This document shows, one piece after another, positions 48,976 to 59,489 of a stretch of DNA of 64,000 nt. A program made the translations under genes and the position numbers. The notes under the pieces were generated by a model. It was given only the letters and a program-made list of their open reading frames with translations, made no database searches and was not told the origin of the DNA. The stretch is from Odontocerum albicorne (Eukaryota > Arthropoda > Insecta > Trichoptera > Odontoceridae): positions 8,905,246 through 8,969,245 of the forward strand of contig OX463838.1 of the NCBI GenBank assembly GCA_949825065.1. Direction: 5' to 3'. The first letter of the stretch is position 1; each line of letters opens with the position of its first letter.

Positions 48976-51790
48976 CCCTTAGAGATCGGCTAAGATTTAC
49001 GCGAAGTACTCCCTCAGACCGGCGAGAATTTTAAACATTGGAACGCACTTATAAACAATTTAATTACTCTTCACACAAAAGGAATAAATTTACCAAATAA
49101 ACAGCATATTATAGTCAAATGGCGTACCTTTGTGTTAGTATAAAAATAATCAGAGTTTTTTGTTTCATATTGACTTTAAAATAATAAATAAAAATATATT
49201 ACCGTGAGAATGGAGCTGCCACTTAAGTAAATCACTTGTGGGATTTTTTATTATAAGGTCTATCGTAAACATTTAGTCATCCACATCGAGAATGTACTTT
49301 TGAACATGATCTCCATATACTAAAATTATCGTTATCCGAAAGAATCATAGTAATAATTAAATTTAATGGAAGGTCTAAAAAAATATCTCGGCACAAACAC
49401 ACACACTCGCGCAACTGTTCGTCGGCATATGGATAGGGTGTCCATGAATTAGTATTGCATATGTCACTTTTAAAACTCAAAACTTTTGAATTGTGTGATA
49501 TGCCTTAAAACAATTAGTTGGACATAAGGCAACTTCGCAGTCACTACACCAATAACGAGTTTGAACACGTTTCTGAGGCTGCCGCGTAGTATTTTTACAT
49601 ACAAAACACCGCCGATAAACCGATTGTCTCTTAGAATTGATAGTTTGTGGAATGTCTGATAAAAAATGTCGTGCACTTAGTCTAAGAGGATGGTCACCAC
49701 TTTGTTTGGATTTAGGTGTTGACTCCGGATGATGATATTTTTGTAGAAGTTGTCGAACAACTTCTAATTGGAAGTCTGTTAGGCTCACGTCTTTTTTTGT
49801 CTTAAACTTAAACATCGCGTGAGCATTTATTAATACCACGTCAATTGTACGAAACGCGATCTTTTTGTACCACTTATTGGTTTTACGGACGCACTCTACA
49901 AACGTGATCATCATATCTGACCTGTCTACGGAGCCCATGTGTTTGTTGTAACTAACTACACACGATGGTTTCACAATAGCGGCTTTTGTTTTGTAATCTA
50001 CTTTGCCGGTTTCTATTGGTGACGCATCTTCTGCAGTTGTCAACATGTGCACATCTCTCTTGTCGTGCCATTTTACAGCAAGTAGACATCCAGAAGTCAT
50101 TGATGATGTTTCACCTTTCTGCACGATTCCAAATTTTGGCAGGTACTTCCTAGTTTTTTTTACTGTTCCACAGGCGTTGGTTTTTTGATCGTGCAAATAC
50201 TTAAATAAAGCTGGACTTGAGTACCAGTTATCCGTATAAACAGTATGCCCTTTACACAAATATTCCGATAGTAGGGACACAACCACTTTTCCCGAAACTC
50301 CCATATCCTTGGATAATTGTTCGTCTATATTACTTACGGGTATTTCGGTTTTTGCTCCACAATAAATAATTAATTTTAAAACTAAACCGGTTTCACAATC
50401 GCACAGAACAAAGAGTTTGATTCCAAATTTGTGCCTTTTTGCCGGCAAATACTGTTTTATTCGTAACCTACCTTTGAATAATACTAGTGACTCATCGATA
50501 CACAAATTTTTAAAAGGATAAAAAAAAATCTTAAAATTTTCACACACCGAATCGACAAAGTCTCTTATTTTATATAGAATATCGTCTTTTGGCTGTTTGC
50601 AACTATCGGAAAAATGTAGCATACTTAGAATAGACAAATATCTATCTCGTGACATTGTCTCGCCAAAAATTGGTGACGATATTAATTTGTCCTTTGTCCA
50701 ATATTGCCTGATCCTGCTTTTTTTGCTCCGAACCATAAGCATTGATAAAGCGAAAAATAGATATATTTCATCAGCATTCACGGGCTTCCATTCATTCATT
50801 TGTGAATGCTGGGAAAATGTTTTTTTTATCTTTAGTTGATCATAATATCTATTCGTTTCTTCAGAAACTTTTCTAACTATGTCACTACTCAAAAATAGTT
50901 CAAAATAATCTATTTCCCGACTTTCTTCATTGAGATCGCAATTTCTCAATCCAGATTGTTGGTTGAAGTCATGCAATACTGGACGAAAGTTAATGCCATT
51001 TTGCCACTCAGATGAAATATTGTCTACATTTACGGTTGATGTGGGCTCTGTATTATCTAAAACATTAGAATTGTCAATTTCACTATCACTAATTTCTGAA
51101 GGATCATCGACGTCCTCAATATTATCCGGTATATAATCTTCGTCGTCACTCATAGAAAAATCAGAATCAATGTCTAGAATATACTGTTCTATTGCATCGT
51201 CATCCATCTTTTAAATTATGAAATGGTTCAATAAACAGAAAAATAGTTATACACTCAAACAAAACATCAATGTTCACAAACCAGCATTATTATGAATAAA
51301 AATCTACACAAATAATAAAATTAAATGAGTTCCCTCACACAAAAAAAATTGTTTATAAAAAAAAACAAATTACAACGAACTCCGAACGTAATGTCTAATA
51401 AATAACAATATAACAGTCACCCTAAATAAACATACACTCGAGATCAAGTACGTGTACCGACACAGATAAAACACTACCACTTCGCGACTCGGCGGTTATA
51501 TGACTGTATGAGTAACCGATGGCCGCTATGCGCGAAGTTTTCATGGGACACATCTTACAATAAAATAAAATAATATTAAACATTCATATAAGAAGGGTGA
51601 AACTTTAATTCCAAATCACAGAAAATATATGAATGAATACGCTACACTTTTTTACTTTTGATCTGTAGTAGTAAATTTACATAATAATAAACGTTTTATA
51701 CAGAGAATATGTGCGAGCTGCGGATGTAGCCAGCCGGCATTTGAGCCCGATTTTATTCGACTTCATATGTAGCCAGCCGGACTTTAAGGG
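48976..51790 (-). mobile_element. piggyBac transposon, apparently intact
   Basis: TTAA target duplications stand at 48972-48975 and 51791-51794. The inner ends are CCCTTAGAGATCGGC and (inverted) CCCTTAAAGTCCGGC. Subterminal GCCGG-bearing repeats occur on both sides (CAGACCGGCGAG left; AGCCAGCCGG twice right). The 2815-bp element encodes one uninterrupted transposase. It inserted into a minisatellite: the left flank carries a single repeat unit and the right flank the rest of the array. Confidence 0.93.
49477..51207 (-). CDS. piggyBac transposase (576 aa, intact)
   Basis: The protein catalyses cut-and-paste movement at TTAA sites. The N-terminus (1-60) is acidic. The core shows NLCIDESLVLFKGR (Asp238), HTVYTDNWYSSP (Asp326) and NKHMGSVDRSD (Asp428 and Asp431), which match the four catalytic Asp residues of classical piggyBac (268, 346, 447, 450) with similar spacing. 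The C-terminal Cys-rich domain (about 534-571) has CFVCKN, YWCSDCEVALC and CFKAYH, the ring-like DNA-binding region. No stop or frameshift is present. The start Met at 51207 is followed by DDDAIEQY, usual for the family. The length is typical. It may be an active or very recently active element, or a domesticated gene; the flanking TTAA and terminal repeats favour an active transposon. Confidence 0.95.
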   Translation of the reverse strand: MDDDAIEQYILDIDSDFSMSDDEDYIPDNIEDVDDPSEISDSEIDNSNVLDNTEPTSTVNVDNISSEWQNGINFRPVLHDFNQQSGLRNCDLNEESREIDYFELFLSSDIVRKVSEETNRYYDQLKIKKTFSQHSQMNEWKPVNADEIYLFFALSMLMVRSKKSRIRQYWTKDKLISSPIFGETMSRDRYLSILSMLHFSDSCKQPKDDILYKIRDFVDSVCENFKIFFYPFKNLCIDESLVLFKGRLRIKQYLPAKRHKFGIKLFVLCDCETGLVLKLIIYCGAKTEIPVSNIDEQLSKDMGVSGKVVVSLLSEYLCKGHTVYTDNWYSSPALFKYLHDQKTNACGTVKKTRKYLPKFGIVQKGETSSMTSGCLLAVKWHDKRDVHMLTTAEDASPIETGKVDYKTKAAIVKPSCVVSYNKHMGSVDRSDMMITFVECVRKTNKWYKKIAFRTIDVVLINAHAMFKFKTKKDVSLTDFQLEVVRQLLQKYHHPESTPKSKQSGDHPLRLSARHFLSDIPQTINSKRQSVYRRCFVCKNTTRQPQKRVQTRYWCSDCEVALCPTNCFKAYHTIQKF

Positions 51791-52310
51791 TTAAACAGTG
51801 TATACAATTAAATTATCTTATTCAACAGTGTATACAATTAAATTATCTTATTCAACAGTGTGTAAAATTAAATTATCTTATTATTCAATTCAATTATTCA
51901 ACAGTGTATAAAATTAAATTATCTTATTAAACAGTGTATACAATTAAATTATCTTATTCAACAGTGTATACAATTAAATTATCTTATTCAACAGTGTGTA
52001 AAATTAAATTATCTTATTATTCAATTCAATTATTCAACAGTGTATAAAATTAAATTATCTTATTAAACAGTGTATACAATTAAATTATCTTATTCAACAG
52101 TGTATACAATTAAATTATCTAATTCAACAGTGTGTAAAATTAAATTATCTTATTCAATTCAATTATTCAACAGTGTATACAATTAAATTATCTTATTAAA
52201 CAGTGTATACAATTAAATTATCTTATTCAACAGTGTATACAATTAAATTATCTTATTAAACAGTGCATACAGTTAAATTATCTCATTCAACAGTGTATTT
52301 TCAAAACAGT
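51791..52310. repeat. Minisatellite of about 30 bp with 136-bp higher-order unit
   Basis: The unit (T)TCAACAGTGTATACAATTAA plus ATTATCTTA repeats from 51791 to about 52300. Variants TATACAAT, GTGTAAAAT and TATAAAAT alternate. Together with a spacer TTCAATTCAATTA they form a 136-bp higher-order unit starting at 51791, 51927 and 52063. One unit also lies just left of the piggyBac (48950-48975). Confidence 0.92.
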
Positions 52311-52319
52311 GTATAATTT

Positions 52320-53017
52320 TTTTTTAAATCTGATTTATTTATATTTATTTAGGTCTGAATTATAATGTAGTGTGTTGATCGATATAACACTTCATTATTA
52401 TCATCTGGTTAAGTCACATTCAAGCTAACATAGTTTCGAAATTGTTTCTATGTTTATTGATGTTATAGATTAAATGCATAAACTTTCGTTGTATATTGTG
52501 AGCCCGACATTTTTTAACCAACCAAACTTACGTTAAAGGATCTTAATGTAGAAAAAAACAGACTGGGATATATTCATATTTTTTTCTGTCACTAAATTTA
52601 TTTAGTGTTTGTCTTCAAGTTTGTCAAAAGGGAATTTTCTCAATGGTTCAACTTTGTGGTATCGTGTGGTTTGCTTAATATCAATATGTTACCTGGAAAT
52701 AATCTTCGAGTTTTTATTATGAAGGAAAATGAAAAAAATATATATTTTATTAAATGTTTTATTTGTATTTCTTTACAGAAAAAAATAAATATCTTCATAG
52801 AAGATAAATCTGTGAGTCTACATTTCTGCAAACGCGAGTATTCAAAATACACAGTAAATCTTAAGGCACTAAGACAACAGCAAATCACAATGTTTCCTTA
52901 ACAATAAATATACAATATTTATAAGAATATAATATAACTAACTATGTGCATAAATTATTGTCGATGGTTTACATGTCAGATATATACAGTTCACAAAATA
53001 CTATAATAAATAAAATA
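52320..53017. other. AT-rich 3' flank of the Frizzled gene
   Basis: This should contain the 3' untranslated region on the minus strand. A minus-strand AATAAA occurs near 52745-52752 (plus TTTATT), about 270 bp beyond the stop. No other feature. Confidence 0.4.
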
Positions 53018-54523
53018 TCACACGCGCGACATGTGCATCGGCCGGCCGTTAAATGTTCTCTTGGGTATCGTTATTATCACACGGACCATTTCTGGTCTGT
53101 ATCCCGGCATGGGCGGCTTTTTGGGTGCCTTCGTGAAAAGCGAGCCCCACACGCGGCACGTCTTGCTCGAACAAACCCACATTCCCGTGGCCACCCCTAC
53201 GCCCAGCGTGAGGAACAGCCTCAGCAGGGTGATCTCCACCCCCGCGCCCGTTGAGCGCAGCTGCGAGCAGCCCGACTTGTACTGGCACTCTTGCCCCATT
53301 ATCAGCGAGTTTAAGTGCCATTTGGGCTTGTTTAAAGATTCGTATAAACTACACGCCAGCGACCCTAGGGCTGGTATTATATACAATAGGCCAAACACTA
53401 TCAATCGCGACATCAATCGCTCCAGCTTCGAAGTTGATCTTCCCACCAATTTGACCGCTTTTCTTACTTGAATTAAAGCCGCGCCTCCCAAACACGCTAT
53501 GAGAGTCGCTACAAAAAGGAGGCTAGTGTGTGGAATGACAAGGAAAGGTATTGCCGAATTGTCAGCTATTTGACATAGTCCTGTCAGTTCATCGGCAGAC
53601 ACTTTTCGGAGAACCAAAGCGGCCACGGCAAACACTGCTGGGATCGTCCATGCCGCTACGTGGAAATACGATGAAATGTTTTCTAAGGCTTCCGTAGACC
53701 ACTTTTTAGCAGCACTCAAGTACCACGATAGGGCCAAATTCAGAAACCAAACACTCGAAGACATGCTGAAGTAGTACAATGTTAGAAACAAAAAGGTGCA
53801 CGGAGCGCTCTCCAAACCATCGATCGCCACATAGCTGTCTCCACCGTCAGTAGGCTCCGTGCAACTTAATTTTTTTGCACCGAAAAATCCTCTTACGATA
53901 TATGCTACGGCTATTAAGTTATTGCATGTGGCTAAAAATATGACAGGTCTCTCAGGATATCGGAATCTTGTAGAATCGACGCAGAAAGTTAACAGTGTAA
54001 ATAGAGTCGATAAGAAGCAGATCCACGCCCACCCCGTGAACCACTCTTCAGCGAAGCGTTTATCCTCAACTCTATAAAATGCATCTTTTCCGCATTTTGG
54101 CGCGCATGTAAATGACAAGGCATCTCTGGCTCGGGAAAAGTTTGGTGGACACTCGTTGTTGACATTTTCCACTGGATTAGGTAAAGTCTTGGGGAAGTTC
54201 AACCACTTCTTGGAATTCCCAAAGGACCAGTTGTCTTCTTCTTCGCTGTTTTTACTGTGCAGTTCAGTATTGTTGGGCACTTGCATGCATAACTCATTCT
54301 TGTCGGATTCCCGGAATCGGGAGCAGTTGAAGAGGTGCGACCAGTCGATGTCGTGACTCCTTATGAGGGGTAAGCAGTCGGCCAGGACCTGCTCGCACAA
54401 CGGCCGGCAGGACGCTATGGCCCCAGTCACGTGCTCCGAGCAGAACGGCGCAAACACCGAGCACAGGAAGAAGCGGAGGTGCACGGAGCAGCTGCCTTGG
54501 ACCAGTGGCGCGTACAGTTGCAA
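53018..54523 (-). CDS. Frizzled-family Wnt receptor, main exon (N-terminus missing)
   Basis: The exon begins after acceptor TTCTGTTGTTTCAG, in phase 0 with LQLYAPLVQGSC, and ends at TGA 53018-53020, giving 501 codons. Residues 1-80 are most of the Cys-rich Wnt-binding domain, with Cys at 12, 21, 28, 39, 43, 50, 67 and 79. Seven membrane spans follow (about 162-184, 192-212, 242-265, 288-306, 326-350, 372-392, 430-452). The TM4-5 loop has DELTGLC; TM6 begins after KLERLM. The cytoplasmic KTCRVW (454-459) is the KTxxxW Dishevelled-binding motif, and the C-terminus MSRV fits a class I PDZ ligand (S-x-V). This makes it a true Frizzled, not Smoothened. By eye it is closest to the Fz4 or Fz9/10 groups (FFLCSV, SSYFHVAAWTIPAV), but the subtype is unproved. 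The signal-peptide exon with the first CRD cysteines was not found up to 64000. It acts at the plasma membrane. Confidence 0.93.
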   Translation of the reverse strand: MQLYAPLVQGSCSVHLRFFLCSVFAPFCSEHVTGAIASCRPLCEQVLADCLPLIRSHDIDWSHLFNCSRFRESDKNELCMQVPNNTELHSKNSEEEDNWSFGNSKKWLNFPKTLPNPVENVNNECPPNFSRARDALSFTCAPKCGKDAFYRVEDKRFAEEWFTGWAWICFLSTLFTLLTFCVDSTRFRYPERPVIFLATCNNLIAVAYIVRGFFGAKKLSCTEPTDGGDSYVAIDGLESAPCTFLFLTLYYFSMSSSVWFLNLALSWYLSAAKKWSTEALENISSYFHVAAWTIPAVFAVAALVLRKVSADELTGLCQIADNSAIPFLVIPHTSLLFVATLIACLGGAALIQVRKAVKLVGRSTSKLERLMSRLIVFGLLYIIPALGSLACSLYESLNKPKWHLNSLIMGQECQYKSGCSQLRSTGAGVEITLLRLFLTLGVGVATGMWVCSSKTCRVWGSLFTKAPKKPPMPGYRPEMVRVIITIPKRTFNGRPMHMSRV

Positions 54524-54529
54524 CTGAAA

Positions 54530-55990
54530 CAACAGAAATACCATTCATTATTAGACTACATAACATCTATTGATTTTCTAAAACTTAAATGAAAGGGTCA
54601 AAATGTGTTAAATAAAGTAACTTTTGAAAAGTTTCATCCTCAGAAGTATTTTTATTATTTTTGTTCTGTTAACTTTTCGGTAATTCAGACTGCCGAACAA
54701 AATATGAGCATTATTAACGCAATGTAAAAAATACATATACGATTATAAAACTCTATAAAATTAAAAGATAGTTAATCCTTGATCACCGATTCATTCCGTC
54801 ATTAATGCATTACTATATGTTACGAGTATGTTAAAAGGACACAGCAATACATTTGCTCTGCTGTTCGATTTTGATTATTACACTTTTTGAAATCGTCCGC
54901 GCGCTTTCCACTTGCGCCCGACAACGCACAAAATTAATGCTTTATATTTTTTTATTTACAGTATATTAGTTTATTTAGCAAGTTTTATGTAGTGCGTTAT
55001 TTAAGTCATTCTAAACAGAGGCTATGCGTTAACTTCGTGCGAGCTGTGGTCTCTAACCGAACGTAAGAACGAGCATTACTTAGTGTACACACACTCGTAT
55101 ATACGAGTATTTAAAATCCGATTCTGCAGTACGCTTCTCATACGATAATTCCATACATACGAGTACATACTCGTATATGTAGTCAAAATTGTTTCCATCT
55201 ATATATTTATACCTTTTTTCAACATTTGTCATGTGGCGGCTTAAGGATTGATATCTGCACCAAATATCAAAATAAACATGACTTTAATACAATAGTTGAG
55301 GACTGTACCCATTCAGCGAATGCGTTTTAGATCGCATCATACCCGGGCAATTATCCAATATCTCGCAGTATTTTTTAATTTGCATTAATGACGGTATTTG
55401 AAAGATAAATATTTTACTTTTAGGAGCAATAAACATAAGATGTGAATATAAAAGCGCTTAATTTCCACCCATTTCAAATAATTAGGTGCATTAAGATTGC
55501 GCGGTGAAATAAAACGGATCAAAAGGAGGGAATATATTAAGATAGAGGCTATCTTCGTGTCAGGAACCAGTTTCAGGGCTCAGCCATCGTGTCTCAGCTA
55601 TCGAGGCGCGAAGCAGGCCAGGCCAGGCCACAGAGATTCGGATATATAATATAATACGGTTATATACTTAGTTATTATTATATGTTGCAATACATAAAGG
55701 AAAACTAACTTATTAAATAATAAATTTATGTTTTGAAAGTACACCTGTTTTTTTATTATTAGGAAAATTGACCAGTGGCTAAGTTTGACAAGGCCACGAT
55801 ATCGCGAAACATATGTCACTGAGTAAATAAATTAAGGATATATGTAGAACTATCAAAGCGTTTAATTTTGATTTTCCTAATTAAAAATGGAGTTCTATAA
55901 ATTGAATATCGACACCATCAAGAGTTTTTTTAGCCTTCTCTATAATCGTTGGTACACTGCCGTTTGCTGTCACGTTATGCAGTCCATTTT
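54530..55990. other. Frizzled intron or upstream sequence
   Basis: No coding exon was recognised on the minus strand. Some GC-richer patches (54890-54930, 55010-55090) are unclassified. Confidence 0.35.
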
Positions 55991-55994
55991 AAGT

Positions 55995-56445
55995 ACACAT
56001 ATCATCTACTCAGCTCGACCAGACTATCTGTTGCTCTAGCTGCATTAGTATGTACCTCCAACGACTGTCTGTTGCTCAAGCTGCACGAGTCGTTACCTCC
56101 AAAGACTCTTGCTGTAGCTGCATGAGTCTGTACCTCCAACGACTGTCTGTTGCTCTATTTGCATGATTCTGTAACTCTAACGACTGTCTGTTGCTCTATT
56201 TGCATGATTCTGTAACTCTAACGACTGTCTGTTGCTCTAGCTAAATGAGTATCTACCTCCAACGACTGTCTGTTGCTCTAGCTGCATGAGTCTGTAACTC
56301 AAACGACTGTCTGTTGCTCTATTTCCATGATTCTGTAACTCTAGCGACTGTCTGTTGCTCTATTTGCATGATTATGTAACTCTAACGACTGTCTGTTGCT
56401 CTATTTGCATGATTCTGTAACTCCCTCCAACGATTGTCTGTTTCT
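55995..56445. repeat. 41-bp minisatellite
   Basis: About ten units of GACTGTCTGTTGCTCTATTT plus GCATGATTCTGTAACTCTAAC occur in tandem. Two variant types alternate in blocks: 'CTAGCTGCATGAGTCTGTACCTCC' type on the left and 'CTATTTGCATGATTCTGTAACTCT' type on the right, with mixed units at 56220-56300. Confidence 0.9.
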
Positions 56446-56489
56446 CTAGCTTTATGTCCTGTCTAAGTCTGCTTCATTCGCTTTATGGC

Positions 56490-57170
56490 CTCAATTATGG
56501 TTTTGACCATTGTTTGATAGTGAATCCATTTATTGCGGTTACGTTATCTTTTCATGTATGGTATCTCTGTATGATTATCAAAGCAGTTGAAAGTTTTTGT
56601 GGTTTCGTGAAGTAGTGCTCATATCTCACATCATAACTGGGATTATATACTGATTGAAGGCCTTTCGGTAAAGTCAAATTCGATGGTTGCGTTTAAATAC
56701 ATGTTTCAATTGATTTAATATTGTAGTTGGTTCTTCCACTTATCTATTTAATTTTGTAGTTTTTGAACGAGGAAAGTATACATAACATACATTTATATCA
56801 TCACGCCATTTACCTGTCGGGGTAGGCAAGACGCCAGAACGCCATATTTTCCTATCTCGACTAGCACATCTTTAGCCTCTTCTACATTTATACACCTCAT
56901 AAAACTTCTACGATGTCTCTGACTTTCTATGTTTTCTTCTACAGAATATCACTCATTCACTTGATCCAACCATACTTTCCTTGGTCTTCCTCTCACACAC
57001 CTTCCACTCCCATTTGCACTATACTATGTTTTGTCAGTCTTCGTTCATTCATTCGACCAACATGCCCAAACTATCTCAGCGTACTCTTCTCAACACAAAT
57101 TCACATTCATTCCTACTTACTTCATTCCGTATTCTGTAATACATAATCACTCCATTGTAATTAATTTTTA
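56490..57170 (-). mobile_element. LINE debris
   Basis: Two pieces: 56490-56690, related to the 16850 fragment, and 56790-57150, whose plus strand (TTTACCTGTCGGGGTAGGCA and TCTTCCTCTC) is the reverse of the common LINE 3' segment RRACMxR...YPSG. No long frame survives. Confidence 0.5.
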
Positions 57171-57360
57171 TCAAACACTGTTTATTCCACTTTTTGTAAC
57201 GGTATAACCCTACCAGTTTCAAAGCTTTCACCTCATCATAAGGGGAGCACAAACAAGACTAAATTATGTTCGAAGTGGTACCGATATACACGCTTCAACG
57301 GTTAGGGACATTCGGGTTGGGGACTGAGGGCTGAGGGAGGCATGGGACGATTTCGGCTAG
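57155..57360 (-). repeat. Retroelement 3' end related to the 14-kb palindrome arm, reverse copy
   Basis: TTATCAAACACTGTTTATTC, TGTAACGGTATAACCCTACC and CTTTCACCTCATCATAAGGG match the arm. It extends beyond into ACACGCTTCAACGGTTAGGG, which pairs with 42540-42600 in reverse. Confidence 0.7.
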
Positions 57361-57539
57361 CAGCGGAGATTTTTGGGATATATGTGTTTACCAGATGTTC
57401 GCCTTATGTATTCGTCATACATTTATTAAAAAAAATGAATCCTGAAACTATGGTCTCATATGTCGGGGATTTCTCGTTTTGAGGAAGTTTTTAGCTAATA
57501 ATTGAAAACATTTGAATTAAACTTACACCAGGTGACGAA

Positions 57540-57850
57540 AAAAAATATATGAGAAATAGAATGTGAACGTAAGGCTGATGTTTTGAGTAAGATGAAGAAA
57601 AGCACTTTGAGATGGTTTGGGCATGTATAACGAATGAATAAAGAAAGACTAACAAAACAAATATACAGTGCAAATGTGAGCGTAAGGCGTGGTCGAGGAA
57701 GACCAAGGAAAGTATAGTTGGATCAAGATATTTTAAAAGAAGGAAACGTAGAAAGTCAGATAAATCGTAAGAATTGTAGAAGGGACATAGAAGAGATGTG
57801 TATCGAGATATGAAAGTCTAGTGTTCTGTCTTTACTGCCTATACCGACAT
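57540..57850 (+). mobile_element. LINE polymerase C-terminus
   Basis: The plus strand reads CERKADVLSKMKKSTLRWFG, then NKERLTKQIYSANVSVRRGR and GRPRK..., with one stop in GHV*RM. It is the same family as the 37-kb fragments (ANV in place of ANM). Confidence 0.65.
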
Positions 57851-57882
57851 GGAAATGGAGTGATGGTAGGTATGTATGTATG

Positions 57883-58290
57883 ATATTACTTTTTATTTTG
57901 TTTTCTGCCATACGTTTTTGTTTTTTTATTTATTCTTTATTCTAGATATGCGGGGGTGTGGGATGGAAGCCCCCCGATGCCCTTGCGGCCGGGCTCGCCC
58001 TACATTGGTGGGGTGTATCTCGGCCGGGGGAATTTTTGTGGTATGAGCCCGGACCTTTTGATGTCTTCTCTCTTGAATGTATTTTTTTTGTCATCTCTTT
58101 ATTTTCTGTCTTTTTTTTATCTTCTTGTTCAAGGGCGTGGGCTGAAAAACATCTGGTGTCCCCGTGGCTGGGCTCGCCCTATATTGGTGGGGTGTATCTT
58201 GGCCGGGGGATGTTATTAGATGAGCCCAGACCTTTTGATAGCTTCTGTTTTTTAATGTATTCTCTTTTTTACCTGTATTTATTTTATTTA
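57883..58290 (+). repeat. Retroposon with CATCTGGTGTCCCCGTGGCT motif, copy C
   Basis: The most complete 5' part, from TTTTATTTTGTTTTCTGCCA and ATATGCGGGGGTGTGGGATG. Two internal blocks of about 175 bp each contain TTGGTGGGGTGTATCT(C/T)GGC and GAGCCC(A/G)GACCTTTTGAT. The frames found across it (57956-58293) are not genes. The 3' tail is shorter than in copies A and B. Confidence 0.75.
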
Positions 58291-58717
58291 TGAAAACATA
58301 CGAAAAATTGTAAAAAATGTGGTACGTGATTATTCTTTTTTACTGCTCCCGTTTACTTAAAACCCCCTCTGTTTTCCACCACTAACAAAACGGAAAAATA
58401 AAAAGGTACGCATCTCTGAAAGCTCATCAAGTCCACTGTGATAATGACCATTTGATGACAAGAGCCTTGATTCGGGACTCAAACCTGAACCATTACCGAG
58501 TTTAGGACAGCCCATGGAAATGTATATCAGATTAAAAAAAAAATAATGATTAAGTATTTCTCCTGTTACACAAAGACGGTCTGCTTCTAGAGTAAGCTTA
58601 GTCGTTAGGAAGAATTTCAGCCAGAATTCTTCTCATACTGCTAGGCGGTACCGAGAATAACATATACTAGTTGCAACCCGTGAAATATTCACGGAAGTAA
58701 AACAAATTCTACATTTA
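58291..58717. other. Intergenic sequence
   Basis: No feature recognised. GTTGCAACCCGTGAAATATT near 58670 is unclassified but leads directly into the duplication below. Confidence 0.3.
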
Positions 58718-59069
58718 TGAAAATATATATTCATAAATATAGAATTTGTTTATATATATCATTTATACATCGTCCCCTTTTACACCGGTTCAAAAATTGT
58801 TAGCTAGATATTTAAAATTCGTTCAGTGTAATTTTTTATCACGGACCCACCGAGATTCAAATTTCGAAGTATTCCCCTCTCGCTCTCTTGTAATGAAAAT
58901 ATATATTCATAAATATAGAATTTGTTTATATATATATCATTAATACATCGTCCCCTTTTACACCAGTTCAAAAATTGTTTACTTATGTATTTAAAATTCG
59001 TTCAGTATAATTTTTTATCACGGACCCACCGAGATTCAAATTTCGAAGTATTCCCCTCTCGCTCTCTTG
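58718..59069. repeat. 176-bp tandem duplication
   Basis: Units at 58718-58893 and 58894-59069 share GAAAATATATATTCATAAAT through CACGGACCCACCGAGATTCA and CCCCTCTCGCTCTCTTGTA with a handful of differences. The period is 176 bp. Origin unknown; possibly transposon derived. Confidence 0.85.
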
Positions 59070-59324
59070 TATTCAAAATTCAATTCTCGTATTCTTTCTT
59101 CGATGACAACCATCGTATGGGTTTTGGCCTATTTATACTGTGATCCACAGTGTCATTCAGTTGGTTCAATATCTCTATAGAAATTGTCATTTTTATCCCA
59201 ATTCTTGCTGCAATTAAAACGTCTTACAAAAGATTAATTGATAAACTGGAATACCTAAGCCCGGAAATCGTGATATAAAAAACACTAAATTATTGTCACA
59301 CACATAATAAATAAATATTGTTTC

Positions 59325-59485
59325 AAGGCGCCTGTTTTCCAAGTCGGCGGTTGCGAGTTCCATTCCCGTTGGAACTCAATTTATTTTAAAAATGGTTCTA
59401 GTCTGGTTTTCACTTAAGGGATCTTGAACATTTAGTCACATGACAATAAACCCACGAGGTTGTACTGTAGACAACGAAATACAAA
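59325..59485 (+). repeat. tRNA-derived SINE
   Basis: CAAGGCGCCTGTTTTCCAAG and GGTTGCGAGTTCCATTCCCG (B-box) are followed by TTGGAACTCAATTTATTTTA, a stretch parallel to the 20-kb SINE head. The body TCTGGTTTTCACTTAAGGGA, ACATGACAATAAACCCACGA and GGTTGTACTGTAGACAACGA follows. The 63680-63750 segment repeats the last part. Confidence 0.7.
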
Positions 59486-59489
59486 TCGC

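Noticed and set aside
53031..53471. Plus-strand frame of 146 codons opposite Frizzled
   Set aside because: It is the antisense shadow of a conserved receptor exon.
54524..54544. Methionine start for the Frizzled ORF at 54544
   Set aside because: The seven codons before LQLY fall in the intron; a clear 3' splice site (TTTCAG) precedes the exon and no signal peptide is encoded there.
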